NCBI GenBank assembly: GCA_018266375.1 | Contig: JAFEAO010000011.1 | Span: 1 to 62,223 of the forward strand | Length of the DNA stretch: 62,223 nucleotides | Direction of reading: 5' to 3' | Origin: Bdellovibrionales bacterium | GTDB taxonomy: Bacteria; Bdellovibrionota; UBA1018; CAIMNF01 | Shown here: piece after piece, positions 5,887 to 13,795 of the stretch | Position numbering within the stretch: position 1 is the first letter of the stretch | Layout: every line of letters starts with the position of its first letter | Position numbers and translations under genes: made by a program | Notes under the pieces: model-generated | What the model was told of the DNA's origin: nothing | Databases searched by the model: none | What the model saw: only the letters and a program-made list of their open reading frames with translations

Positions 5887-7419
5887 ATGCCTGAGCTTTC
5901 CCCAAAATCCCTTTCAGAAAAGCTAAAAAAGCAGGAAGAACGGCTTCGTCTTCGCGAGGAGCGCATGGCCTACATGCGCGGTCTCCCGCATTTGCACGGC
6001 TGGAAGTGGTACACTTGGGCGCGCGAGTTTTTCGAGAGCACGAATCGCCAAAACTTTCTTTGCGCCGCAAACCAAATCTCGAAGTCCTCTACGCAAATCC
6101 GAAAGTGCATCCATTGGGCGACGGCCAAGGATCTTTGGCCTGAGCTCTGGAACCACACGCCCACGCAGTTTTGGTATCTCTATCCCTCGCAAGAAGTCGT
6201 CAACATCGAGTTTGAGCTCAAGTGGAAGCAGTTTCTCCCAAAAGACGAGTACAAAAATCACGCGGTCTACGGCTGGAAAGAGATCAAGGACCGCGGCGAC
6301 ATCAAGGGCATCCGCTTCAATAGCGGTGTTTTCGTTTTCTTCCGCACCTACACAAAAGACACCCAGCACCTTCAGACCGGAACGGTCGATGCGATCTTCT
6401 GCGATGAAGAGCTTCCGGAAGAGCACTACGACGAGCTCATCATGCGCTTGTCGGCCACCGACGGCTACTTCCACATGGTTTTCACCGCGACCCTCGGCCA
6501 AGAAATCTGGCGGCTCACGATGGAGCCTGGCAAAGGCGAGGAAGAAAAATTTCCGCAAGCCGCGAAATGGACCGTCTCGCTCTACGAGTGCAAAACCTAC
6601 GAAGATGGCACGCTCACGCACTGGACAGATGAAAAAATCGCTCAGGTCCGCGCGCGATGTAAGTCGCATGCCGCAGTTCTCCGCCGCGTGTACGGAAGAT
6701 TCGTCGTTGAAAAAGGCCGAAAGTTTCCAACCTTCGATGCCACCAAGCACGTAAAGCCCAGGCACCCGCTTCCGGGTAACTGGCTCGTCTTCGGCGGTGT
6801 TGATCCGGGTTCCGGCGGGCAGAAAGGCCATCCGGCGGCGATCTGCTTCGTCGCGGTCAGGCCCGATTTCAGAGCAGGTCGCGTTTTTCTAGGCTGGCGC
6901 GGCGACGGCGTCACGACCACGACGGGCGACGTGGTGGAAAAATTCATGGAGATGAAAAACGAGAACTCGCTCGCGCCGATCGCGCAGACTTACGATTGGG
7001 CCAGTAAAGATTTCTTGGAAATCGCCAGCCGCATGGGCGAATCATTCGCGCCCGCCAACAAATCCCACGAAAAGGGCGAAGAAGTCCTCAATACGCTCTT
7101 CAAATTCAACATGCTCGCCATCTACGAGGACGCCGAGCTCTCGAAGCTCGCAAGCGAACTCTCGACCCTTCGAGCGGAGACACCCAAGAACCACGCGAAG
7201 GACGACTTCATTGACGCGCTACGCTACGCACTCATGGCCGTGCCTTGGGATTTCTCCGCGCTCACGATCCCCGAGGCCCAGCGCGAGGACCAACCCGAAA
7301 AGGAGCTCACCCCTGAAGAACTCGAAATCAAAGAAAGGAAAGCCAGGTTTGAACAAGAAGAAAACCAAAAGGTCGAAGACGAATTCGATGAGTGGAACCA
7401 CGCCTACGGAAGCGGATAA
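5887..7419 (+). CDS. Phage terminase large subunit
   Basis: DNA-packaging motor ATPase and nuclease, 510 residues. The adenine-binding/Walker A region is CAANQISKSS (about residues 59-68), with Ser in place of the usual Gly before KS. Walker B is AIFCDEELP (about 173-181). The C-terminal RNase H-like nuclease has GGVDPGSG (about 305-312) and DDFIDALRYALM (about 439-450). Length is normal for the family, so the gene looks intact. It starts a compact plus-strand module with the small protein and portal gene, all overlapping. Part of a prophage or phage-derived island. Confidence 0.88.
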   Translation: MPELSPKSLSEKLKKQEERLRLREERMAYMRGLPHLHGWKWYTWAREFFESTNRQNFLCAANQISKSSTQIRKCIHWATAKDLWPELWNHTPTQFWYLYPSQEVVNIEFELKWKQFLPKDEYKNHAVYGWKEIKDRGDIKGIRFNSGVFVFFRTYTKDTQHLQTGTVDAIFCDEELPEEHYDELIMRLSATDGYFHMVFTATLGQEIWRLTMEPGKGEEEKFPQAAKWTVSLYECKTYEDGTLTHWTDEKIAQVRARCKSHAAVLRRVYGRFVVEKGRKFPTFDATKHVKPRHPLPGNWLVFGGVDPGSGGQKGHPAAICFVAVRPDFRAGRVFLGWRGDGVTTTTGDVVEKFMEMKNENSLAPIAQTYDWASKDFLEIASRMGESFAPANKSHEKGEEVLNTLFKFNMLAIYEDAELSKLASELSTLRAETPKNHAKDDFIDALRYALMAVPWDFSALTIPEAQREDQPEKELTPEELEIKERKARFEQEENQKVEDEFDEWNHAYGSG

Positions 7420-7780
7420 AAGAACCCCCTGGTCTACAACGGAAATTTGCCGTATTCTTGAAGTAGGTGCAAAGGTAGGAGTCCAGGAGCTTCGCTTCCA
7501 CGGTCTCCACGTCCGATTCAGCAGGCCCGCCGAATCCCTGTCGCCCGGCCCGGCACTCGCAAGACCTTCAATCCCTTCATCCGCACCTCCTGAGAAGGCC
7601 ATCTCAGAGGAACAGCACAACAAACAAACCCAAGACGCCCTTGAAGCCGATGAACTTCGGCTCAAAGAGGATCGCCTTGCGCAATTGTTCATCGAAAACC
7701 CTCTCGAAGCGGAGCGGATGTTGATGAACGGAGAGTTGGGGGATGCCGAAGAATCGGATGAGTCAGAAGCACTCAATTGA
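7388..7780 (+). CDS. Small phage protein between terminase and portal
   Basis: A 130-residue protein from the ATG at 7388, overlapping the terminase gene by 32 bases and the portal gene by 38. The N-terminal half (STTEICRILEVGAKVGVQEL, RFHGLHVRFSRP) is a small folded unit; the rest is acidic and rich in Glu, Pro and Leu. Overlapping genes on both sides and its position suggest a packaging or portal accessory role, but no family is recognised. A longer frame runs upstream to 7211 but is antisense-like shadow within the terminase gene. Confidence 0.65.
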   Translation: MSGTTPTEADKRTPWSTTEICRILEVGAKVGVQELRFHGLHVRFSRPAESLSPGPALARPSIPSSAPPEKAISEEQHNKQTQDALEADELRLKEDRLAQLFIENPLEAERMLMNGELGDAEESDESEALN

Positions 7781-8558
7781 GGACTTAAATCTCCTCTATC
7801 GAGATGCCGAGACCGTAGACCAAGAAATTTTCGCTGAGCAGAGGTCAAACCTACTGCTTGTTTCCGGGGAGCACTACAACCGCCGGATGAATTCCTTTTA
7901 TCGTCGCATTCGCGAGGCGAAGGATCTCACCAACGAGCAAAAACTTCGGTTGACCAAGAATCACATTCAGCGCATTTGCAAAATTTACTCAAACAACATC
8001 ATTTCCGCGAATCCCGGTGTCGGATTCTCTCCCAAAAACGAAAAAGAAGTTCACGACCAGAAAGTTTCCAAGCTCCATCAAGCCGTTTGGCGTGATGCCG
8101 TCGAAAAGTACAGCATCGACGAGCTGATCGACGATTGGGCCGATAACTACGTGCAGATCGGCGAGACGATCGTCAAACTTTTCTGGGACGCCAACGCCGG
8201 CAAGGTCAAAGGCTACGAGCAGAAGCTCAACAAGCAAGGTCAGGCCCTTTTCCTAGATCCCAACGGTCAGGAAACCACGGATGACGGCTCCGCGATGGGA
8301 ATGCAGTTTCAACCTGCGCCCGATCAAAGCCGTCCGGTTCACGAAGGCGAATTCGTGTTCGAGGAAGTCTTCGGTTTCAACTGCCTGCGGCCTCCGGAAG
8401 CAAAAGACATCCGGAAAGCGCCCTGGCTCTGCGTCCGAAAGATGATTGATCGCGATGAGCTGATCGCGCGCTTCCGCGACGTGCCCGGCATCGAAAAACT
8501 TGCGCAATCAAGCCAAGACGAAACCTTCCTCGTGTTCGATAGCGGAAAAGGCGGCTAA
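7743..8558 (+). pseudogene. Phage portal protein, 3' truncated
   Basis: The first 271 codons of a portal protein, the ring through which DNA enters the capsid. Recognisable portions include a helical N-terminus (EHYNRRMNSFYRRIREA, LTKNHIQRICKIYSNNI), then SIDELIDDWADNYVQIGETIVKLFW split around residues 120-145, and FEEVFGFNCLRPPEAKDI. Portal proteins are normally 450-700 residues. The frame stops at 8558 exactly where GC content falls and a truncated minus-strand gene begins, so its 3' part was lost by insertion or recombination. Confidence 0.7.
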
Positions 8559-9192
8559 ACTCTTTGACCACAGCCTGAATTTCAAGGAATTTCATCGCAT
8601 CCAATTCTTTTACCGACTTAACGGCTAAAAGATTTTTTAAATCGTCCGTTCCATTTTTTAGACGGCTCAATTCAATAAGGTGGGAAATTTTTAAATCAAG
8701 GTTGAAAACCGGGCCATTATTAGCAAGGCGGATATATTCAAAAGCCCTTGATGATTTGAAACGGAAATCCCGCTCCGCTAATTCCTTGATGGCGGATTTA
8801 ACATTGCGGGTGATTTGCTTTTTATTTTTCTCACCATATTTTTCAGTAGCGGTATCCGTTAATTGTATCTCTATCTTTAAAAGATATGAGGCGATTTCCT
8901 TATCGTGTTCCGTTCCTGATTTGATGGCCGTGATAACTAAATCCATATTGGCTTTTAGTTGAGCCATTGTTTTAGCCGTGAGTAATTCACTCTTATAAGG
9001 GTGGTCTTTCTCTTGGCTTGCCACGGTTTCAAAACCTTTGGCCCAATTAAATTGGGGTTTTGGTTTATCCACTTTTTTGCTTTTGGATTTTTTATCCTTG
9101 GCATTTGTAGCGGGTTTGTCCGTAGTCATAGCAACTACTGACGGGTTATTGGTTTGGGTTTCTACTAACTGACTATCATTTTTAGTTCTCAT
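8559..9192 (-). pseudogene. 3'-truncated unknown gene at the island junction
   Basis: Starts at ATG 9192 with a strong AAGGAGG six bases upstream. The AT-rich frame encodes a Lys/Thr/Asn-rich linker (about residues 1-55), then a helical domain (NWAKGFETVASQEKDHPYKS, ELAERDFRFKSSRAFEYIRL). After about residue 212 (VVKEF) the frame runs on to 8377 only as the complement of the portal gene, giving Arg-rich nonsense. The authentic 3' end is therefore missing. No family is recognised; the composition resembles accessory plasmid or island proteins. Confidence 0.6.
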
Positions 9193-9245
9193 TGGAACCT
9201 CCTTACCTTGGAGTATAATCCGCACCCAAAAATTCATGGAAAACT

Positions 9246-9277
9246 GGGGAACTAACTTTTTTAATAAAGAGTTCCCC
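9246..9277 (-). terminator. Inverted repeat downstream of the AbiE operon
   Basis: Arms GGGGAACT (9246-9253) and AGTTCCCC (9270-9277) with an AT-rich loop. It lies between the third gene of the AbiE operon and the truncated minus-strand gene, so a terminator is possible, though no T-run follows the second arm. Confidence 0.35.
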
Positions 9278-9350
9278 ATCGGCGACTGAATACAGTCATC
9301 GGCGAGGAAAATTACAGGTATCTGTAAGGAGAATTATTTTAGGAGAAAAA

Positions 9351-10163
9351 TTAGAGGCCGAGAGACTTCAATTTGCTCTTATAAATCTTGATCTGGTTTT
9401 CATTGTCTCGAACTTTATCGGCAACATCTTTTGCGGTAGCCTTAAAGCCAAGCCTTTGCCCAAATTCAAAATTTAGTTTTCTAGCAATGTATCCGTGGAT
9501 GCCATAGAGAGCTTTAGTCTTACTTTTTCCAGCTTCAAGACCACCAATCCAATGTGGCTCCATCAAGCAATACATTAAAAGTGAATATGTTTTAAAAAAG
9601 TCAAAAGATTTATGATTAACAACGATCTCGCCATTTTTTGTAATGGTGATGAATTTTTTAAGACTGTGCTTTTCGGATTTTAAAATACTGTTCTGGATTT
9701 CGTCATTGGTTTTGATTTTTAATCCATCCAAATAGGCAAGCACATCATAGGTAGAAATTGCAGGGCCGTCTTTTTCTAACTGTGAGGAAAAATCTTTTAA
9801 CTTATCAACATTGGAATATCGTTTTTGAATTGCTTGTTCCGCACTTTTAATGCGATCCATTTTTTGAAGGGCAAGCGGATGCAGTCCATAGTTTTCTTTT
9901 GTCCTGATTTTTTCTAAATATGGATCAATGATGTCCGTGAGTTTATCGCCTTTAATTGGAAATTTAATTGACCTCTCATTTTCGTAAGCGAAGGCTGTAT
10001 TAAATTTTTCATGCATGATGAGTTGGCGGAAAATGATCTCTGTGTAGATATATCGCTCTCTACTAATATGGTAAAAAAAGGAAATATCCTCAAACCATTT
10101 GCGGGCTTGCTCTAGTCTTTTTGTGTCGGTCTTATCAGTAAGCTCTAAAATCAGGCTTGGCAT
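9351..10163 (-). CDS. Unknown third gene of the AbiE-type operon
   Basis: A 270-residue AT-rich protein not assigned to a family. It is hydrophilic and Lys-rich with helical stretches (KWFEDISFFYHISRERYIYT, GLHPLALQKMDRIKSAEQAI) and a conserved-looking centre around EPHWIGGLEAGKSKTKALYG. There is no signal peptide or membrane segment. Its ATG overlaps the stop codon of the AbiEii gene (TAATG), so it is translated with the toxin. It may modulate the toxin or be a third defence component; that is inference from position only. Confidence 0.7.
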   Translation of the reverse strand: MPSLILELTDKTDTKRLEQARKWFEDISFFYHISRERYIYTEIIFRQLIMHEKFNTAFAYENERSIKFPIKGDKLTDIIDPYLEKIRTKENYGLHPLALQKMDRIKSAEQAIQKRYSNVDKLKDFSSQLEKDGPAISTYDVLAYLDGLKIKTNDEIQNSILKSEKHSLKKFITITKNGEIVVNHKSFDFFKTYSLLMYCLMEPHWIGGLEAGKSKTKALYGIHGYIARKLNFEFGQRLGFKATAKDVADKVRDNENQIKIYKSKLKSLGL

Positions 10164-11005
10164 TATTTGGCCTCAAGCTCGCAGATCAGTTTAAGCATTT
10201 TTTCAAAAGCAGTTTTAAAACTTGTTGCATTGGCAACGGAACCGACGGCACTATCCCAGCCCCGCTCAAGGCGAGCCGTATTTAGTTTTTTAATTTCCTC
10301 ATGAAAAGATTTGGGCAATTCAGTTGTGCGAAAATTAAAACAATTTTTTAGGGCTTCTTTTAGTGTGGGGCGATCTACCTTTGATAAGAATATGGCGAGG
10401 TCATGCACATCTTTGGATCGGGAATTTTCATCGCCATGAGAAATCAGAGCATGGAGCTTTTCAGCACAGATGGTTTCAACGGGATAAACCGACCAACTAA
10501 TTTCATCATGACCCGAAAGTAGTGACGGGGTTTGTTTCTTTTGTGGCCCCGGAGTGATCGGATCACCAATTCCCAAATCAAAATGGATGACTTGAGCTTT
10601 TTTTAGATTTCTCAAAACTTCGCCGATGCCCGCTCTATATGAATGGCGGATTCCTCCGTATTCACCTTGGGTAGCAAGGTCGATCTGACTTTCAAATCGG
10701 AACCAAACACCATCATTCAAATCTGCTTCCGCCTGTTCCTTTACCCGCTCAAGGGTTTCATCGATATTGGCTTTTATAAGTAGGGCATCCAGATCAATCG
10801 TATAGCGAGGTGATTCATAAATTTTTAGGCCCACAAATCCACCCTTGAAAACAAGATGGTTCGCTAGGTTTTTATCAGCAATCAGCCGAGCCACTAACCG
10901 CTCAATCATAAAAACGGTTTCAATGTTTCTATATTGAACCCCCAATTTTTTAGAGAGGGCAGTGAGTTTTTGTCTAACGGATTCGCCTTTTGCTTTTGTA
11001 GTCAT
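10163..11005 (-). CDS. AbiEii/AbiGii-family nucleotidyltransferase toxin
   Basis: Toxin of a type IV-style AbiE abortive-infection system, 280 residues. The nucleotidyltransferase signature is KGGFVGLK (54-61) followed by SPRYTIDLDALL (65-76) with the catalytic DLD. The second conserved block is VETICAEKLHALISHGD and RSKDVHDLAIFL. AbiEii enzymes transfer nucleotides, in studied cases to tRNA, and arrest growth. It overlaps the antitoxin gene upstream by 4 bases (ATGA) and the third gene downstream by one base. It appears intact. Confidence 0.9.
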   Translation of the reverse strand: MTTKAKGESVRQKLTALSKKLGVQYRNIETVFMIERLVARLIADKNLANHLVFKGGFVGLKIYESPRYTIDLDALLIKANIDETLERVKEQAEADLNDGVWFRFESQIDLATQGEYGGIRHSYRAGIGEVLRNLKKAQVIHFDLGIGDPITPGPQKKQTPSLLSGHDEISWSVYPVETICAEKLHALISHGDENSRSKDVHDLAIFLSKVDRPTLKEALKNCFNFRTTELPKSFHEEIKKLNTARLERGWDSAVGSVANATSFKTAFEKMLKLICELEAK

Positions 11006-11583
11006 TGCAGTGATCCTATGATGGCCTCAAAATGTTTGGTCAGATAGGAGTCAAGGCCGAGTTCCTTCGCCATCATTCCAATTTTTTTAATGGTGGTTTG
11101 TCTTTGTTGAATAGCAACACGGCAAGCATGGATCGCCGTTCTTTCACCAATTTTACTGGCAAGTTTAAAAGCCTCCACAATGGCCCGCTCAATAGTGACG
11201 ATGCGATAGCCATCCCCCTCAATGATCCCGATGTCTAGGGGGGTTTTTGTGCGGATTAGGCGGTATTTCGTAGAGGTAGCCCGCTTATCGGGCGGAACTA
11301 GCACCCATGTTTGAGTGGGAACTTGCTCGGCAAGGTTGTAATGAAAAAGGGCCGTAAAGCCACCCACGACGGATTCCGGCCCAAACTTTTTACAAGCGAT
11401 TTGATAATCAATATCCCTGGAAATGTTAGCATCTGGATGTAGGTAAATCCCTCGTTCTATCCGTTGGATTTTTTCTTCTTTTACAAGTCTTGAAAGTTCC
11501 TGCTGAGTAATGCCGATTTCCTCCGCTTGGGCGAGAGTAAAGGGGATAAGTTTTTTAAGTTTTGCTTCCTGCTTGGGAGTCAT
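11002..11583 (-). CDS. AbiEi-family antitoxin / transcriptional regulator
   Basis: A 193-residue antitoxin with the N-terminal winged helix-turn-helix typical of AbiEi (AEEIGITQQELSRLVKEEKI, QRIERGIYLHPDA) and a C-terminal antitoxin domain (GYRIVTIERAIVEAFKLASK). AbiEi proteins neutralise AbiEii and repress the operon by binding inverted repeats at the promoter. A perfect 10-bp inverted repeat lies 22-45 bases upstream of the start, where such a site is expected. First gene of the three-gene operon. Confidence 0.9.
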   Translation of the reverse strand: MTPKQEAKLKKLIPFTLAQAEEIGITQQELSRLVKEEKIQRIERGIYLHPDANISRDIDYQIACKKFGPESVVGGFTALFHYNLAEQVPTQTWVLVPPDKRATSTKYRLIRTKTPLDIGIIEGDGYRIVTIERAIVEAFKLASKIGERTAIHACRVAIQQRQTTIKKIGMMAKELGLDSYLTKHFEAIIGSLQ

Positions 11584-11604
11584 AATTCATTATCTGGTAT
11601 AATT

Positions 11605-11628
11605 TGACATTTTTCAATAAAAATGTCA
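11605..11628. promoter_or_regulatory. AbiE promoter palindrome TGACATTTTT-N4-AAAAATGTCA
   Basis: Perfect 10-bp inverted repeat between the divergent AbiEi gene (start 11583) and the gene starting at 11652. It fits an AbiEi operator that could control both genes. A second partial copy lies at 12396-12414. Confidence 0.6.
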
Positions 11629-11638
11629 TTTTTCACCA
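11620..11638 (+). repeat. Direct repeat, copy 1 (AAAATGTCATTTTTCACCA)
   Basis: A 19-bp sequence repeated at 12396-12414 with one mismatch. The two copies flank the unknown gene 11652-12317, so they may mark an insertion or be paired regulator sites. Confidence 0.55.
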
Positions 11639-11651
11639 AACAGGGGTGAAT

Positions 11652-12317
11652 ATGATCAGCGATCAAATGGCTTTTTACGAAATAACGGGAGACGATCAGG
11701 TTGAAAAAATTAAAAAACAAATTTTAAGACTTATGGTCACTCAGCAAGATCTAGGAATGACAGAGTCCGTATTAAAAGAGACTTTAAACCTATTGAACCA
11801 AGGTGATCAAATAAACCAAGTAATCATTCAATCTATGACTGTGTGTGCGATTATTTCTTATACCCGTTGTTTTAATAGTTCTTATAGTTATCCACTAAGC
11901 CCTGATATTTATGACAGCTCAATATCTGGCCCCGCAACTGCGAATGCTGATGAAACACAAGTCTCAGAAAAACAGTTTCATTTTTTGATAATGAACTACA
12001 GAAATAAGCATATCGCTCATTCAGATGATTTTTTAAAATCAGGCATTGTGGGTGGAGCCATGATTGGGGATGAGTATGCTGTCGCCCCTCTAATAGCCTC
12101 ACGAGTTCCGTCTGAGAACAAAAACTTTTATAATTCAATGGGTCGCTTAAACAGTAAAGCCCTTGCTCATGTCGGAAATAAATTAAAACAGACACAGGAT
12201 AAATTGTTGGAGCTTTTGAAATCTGGTAAGGCAACTATTACAGCCAAAGAGGCAACACTCACCCCGATACCGCTTGAAGTAGATGCTTTGAAAATGTGGG
12301 GCTTGAGCGAGTCATAA
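11652..12317 (+). CDS. Hypothetical protein divergent from the AbiE operon
   Basis: A 221-residue protein from ATG 11652, which has AGGGGTG upstream; the frame extends to 11604 but that part overlaps the palindrome. No family is recognised. It is helical, with LRLMVTQQDLGMTESVLKE, and a central FLIMNYRNKHIAHSDDF. The motif NKHIAHSD resembles HEPN-like or MAE-type proteins in which a His follows a helix, but this is only a resemblance. AT-rich like the rest of the island. The shared promoter region suggests it may be a further component of the defence island. Confidence 0.65.
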   Translation: MISDQMAFYEITGDDQVEKIKKQILRLMVTQQDLGMTESVLKETLNLLNQGDQINQVIIQSMTVCAIISYTRCFNSSYSYPLSPDIYDSSISGPATANADETQVSEKQFHFLIMNYRNKHIAHSDDFLKSGIVGGAMIGDEYAVAPLIASRVPSENKNFYNSMGRLNSKALAHVGNKLKQTQDKLLELLKSGKATITAKEATLTPIPLEVDALKMWGLSES

Positions 12318-12395
12318 TTTAATAGAATTACCCAAAGAAGCGAACTGGGGAAGAATGTTCAAATCTACATTGGTGAAACTTACCATTTTTTATAG

Positions 12396-12414
12396 AAAAT
12401 GTCGTTTTTCACCA
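12396..12414 (+). repeat. Direct repeat, copy 2 (AAAATGTCGTTTTTCACCA)
   Basis: Partner of 11620-11638 with 18 of 19 bases identical. It lies 79 bases after the stop of the flanked gene. Confidence 0.55.
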
Positions 12415-12533
12415 CTTGCCTTTTTAGGATTTAATTTTAATATGAAGCCCAATGAAGCCCAAGGCGACCTAACTATTCAATATCACTCAACTAAATTTTA
12501 TTAAAAATACCTCCACCATTTTACCCAACAGGA

Positions 12534-12561
12534 AAACGGGCTCTCGAAAGAGAGCCCGTTT
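12534..12561. terminator. Intrinsic terminator, 12-bp stem
   Basis: Perfect inverted repeat AAACGGGCTCTC/GAGAGCCCGTTT with a GAAA tetraloop, followed on the plus strand by a short T-rich stretch. AAA/TTT ends could allow action in both directions. It marks the right edge of the AT-rich island. Confidence 0.75.
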
Positions 12562-12591
12562 CATTTTTAAAATCAAAAACAACCAGAGGAT

Positions 12592-12837
12592 TCAGTAATT
12601 TCGATCTAGCTCTTGTGCATTGCTGGATGTTTCCGAACATTTCAGAAACTCGAGTTCGGGAAGCGCTTCCAGCGCATTTGTCCCGAGAACCGGCATGAGT
12701 GGATCCTGCAAAAAACTGTGGTCAATCTCATCGACGTGAACGGAATCTTGTCTCGTCCGAGCCAATGCATCGAGACATGGCAAAAAATTGACAAAGGGCT
12801 TCAGGGTAAATTGAGTTGAATAAGCCGAGTGACTCAT
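12592..12837 (-). CDS. Small hypothetical protein
   Basis: An 81-residue minus-strand frame with balanced codon use, ending next to the terminator at 12534-12561. The sequence (TLKPFVNFLPCLDALARTRQ, EIDHSFLQDPLMPVLGTNAL) resembles no family I know. There is no clear ribosome binding site before its ATG. An overlapping plus-strand frame (12613-12819) is less protein-like. Treat as a probable gene. Confidence 0.4.
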   Translation of the reverse strand: MSHSAYSTQFTLKPFVNFLPCLDALARTRQDSVHVDEIDHSFLQDPLMPVLGTNALEALPELEFLKCSETSSNAQELDRNY

Positions 12838-12868
12838 AGAAAATAATTACATAAAGGAACATTAAAAA

Positions 12869-13702
12869 ATGAAAAACACAATAGGTGTAGTTATCGCTTT
12901 CTTCATGGTTTTATATCATTCAAGCGCTTATGGAAGCCCTGAGTACAACCTTCAAAAGGAACAGGATGTTTTGTCCCAATTGGCGACGGATGCGATGGAA
13001 TCCGGTGATCTCAGCCAAGTTGATCAAAAAATGGAAGAGCTGGAAAAGACCGATACGGACAAAGGACTGATCCGCTTGTACCGGAAAATCCGGAACACGA
13101 TCATCAAAGGGAGAAAGTGGAAAGCGTCGCACCCCGAGGAAACTCGAGCCTTTTTAGCCCAAGCGGCCAAATTGAAACGAAAATTCAAAAATGACGCTTC
13201 TTTTCGCGCAAACATCGTTGCACGCACGCATGACTGCTCGGCTGTACCAAAAAGATTCAGCGCTCAGTGCAGTCGGGAAAACATGGATGTTTTAGCAACG
13301 ATCGCCAAGGAAGAAATGGGGGATCCACGATTCGTCAGTAAAAAGGATTTCACATCAAATAGCGCGAGCTGCTACTCCAAAATTGGCGAAACCGATAGTG
13401 GTTACCCTTCGATGCACGCAGTGCTTTTTGGGTTCATGGAATGCAGTGGTGGAGACACCCCTTTTGACGTCTATACTTTTGGCCCAGGTGTGGACATCTC
13501 GCTGAACAATTACCTGTACATGGCCTGTTCGGGCAGCGAACCTGCGAGTGAGATGAGTGCGTTCGGGCCGTATTTTAAAGTCGACGCGCTTTTTGGAGGC
13601 GTTGGTTTCGGAACACTCGTCGGTGACAGCGGCGTTTGCGTGCTCTTACAAACTAGCCTCGTCGGACTCGGCGGAATCGCCGGTCTTGTCTACCTCGAGT
13701 AG
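12869..13702 (+). CDS. Secreted hypothetical protein
   Basis: A 277-residue exported protein with a signal peptide of about 22 residues (VVIAFFMVLYHSSAYG). The mature N-terminal half is charged and helical (QEDVLSQ-type repeats, EKTDTDKGLIRLYRKIRNTI). The C-terminal half is Gly/Cys-rich (ASCYSKIGETDSGYPSMHAV, MACSGSEPASEMSAFGPYFK), suggesting a disulphide-stabilised beta domain. The ATG has AGGAACATT upstream. An 11-bp inverted repeat follows. No family recognised. Confidence 0.75.
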   Translation: MKNTIGVVIAFFMVLYHSSAYGSPEYNLQKEQDVLSQLATDAMESGDLSQVDQKMEELEKTDTDKGLIRLYRKIRNTIIKGRKWKASHPEETRAFLAQAAKLKRKFKNDASFRANIVARTHDCSAVPKRFSAQCSRENMDVLATIAKEEMGDPRFVSKKDFTSNSASCYSKIGETDSGYPSMHAVLFGFMECSGGDTPFDVYTFGPGVDISLNNYLYMACSGSEPASEMSAFGPYFKVDALFGGVGFGTLVGDSGVCVLLQTSLVGLGGIAGLVYLE

Positions 13703-13730
13703 TTGTTACAAACGGGGGATTAAAGTAGCG

Positions 13731-13762
13731 TGAACCGCCTCGGGATTTCCTGAGGCGGTTCA
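13731..13762. terminator. Inverted repeat, possible terminator
   Basis: Perfect 11-bp arms TGAACCGCCTC (13731-13741) and GAGGCGGTTCA (13752-13762) between two plus-strand genes. There is no T-run, so termination is plausible but not certain. Confidence 0.5.
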
Positions 13763-13795
13763 GAACCTGGTAAATTTAGTGTATAATTCTGTATT

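Noticed and set aside
5923..6831. Long minus-strand frame (302 codons) opposite the terminase
   Set aside because: The plus-strand terminase motifs are clear; the antisense frame is Arg/Val-rich with no family resemblance, a product of GC-rich codons.
12613..12819. Plus-strand frame of 68 codons
   Set aside because: Overlaps a more protein-like minus-strand frame and lacks a ribosome binding site.
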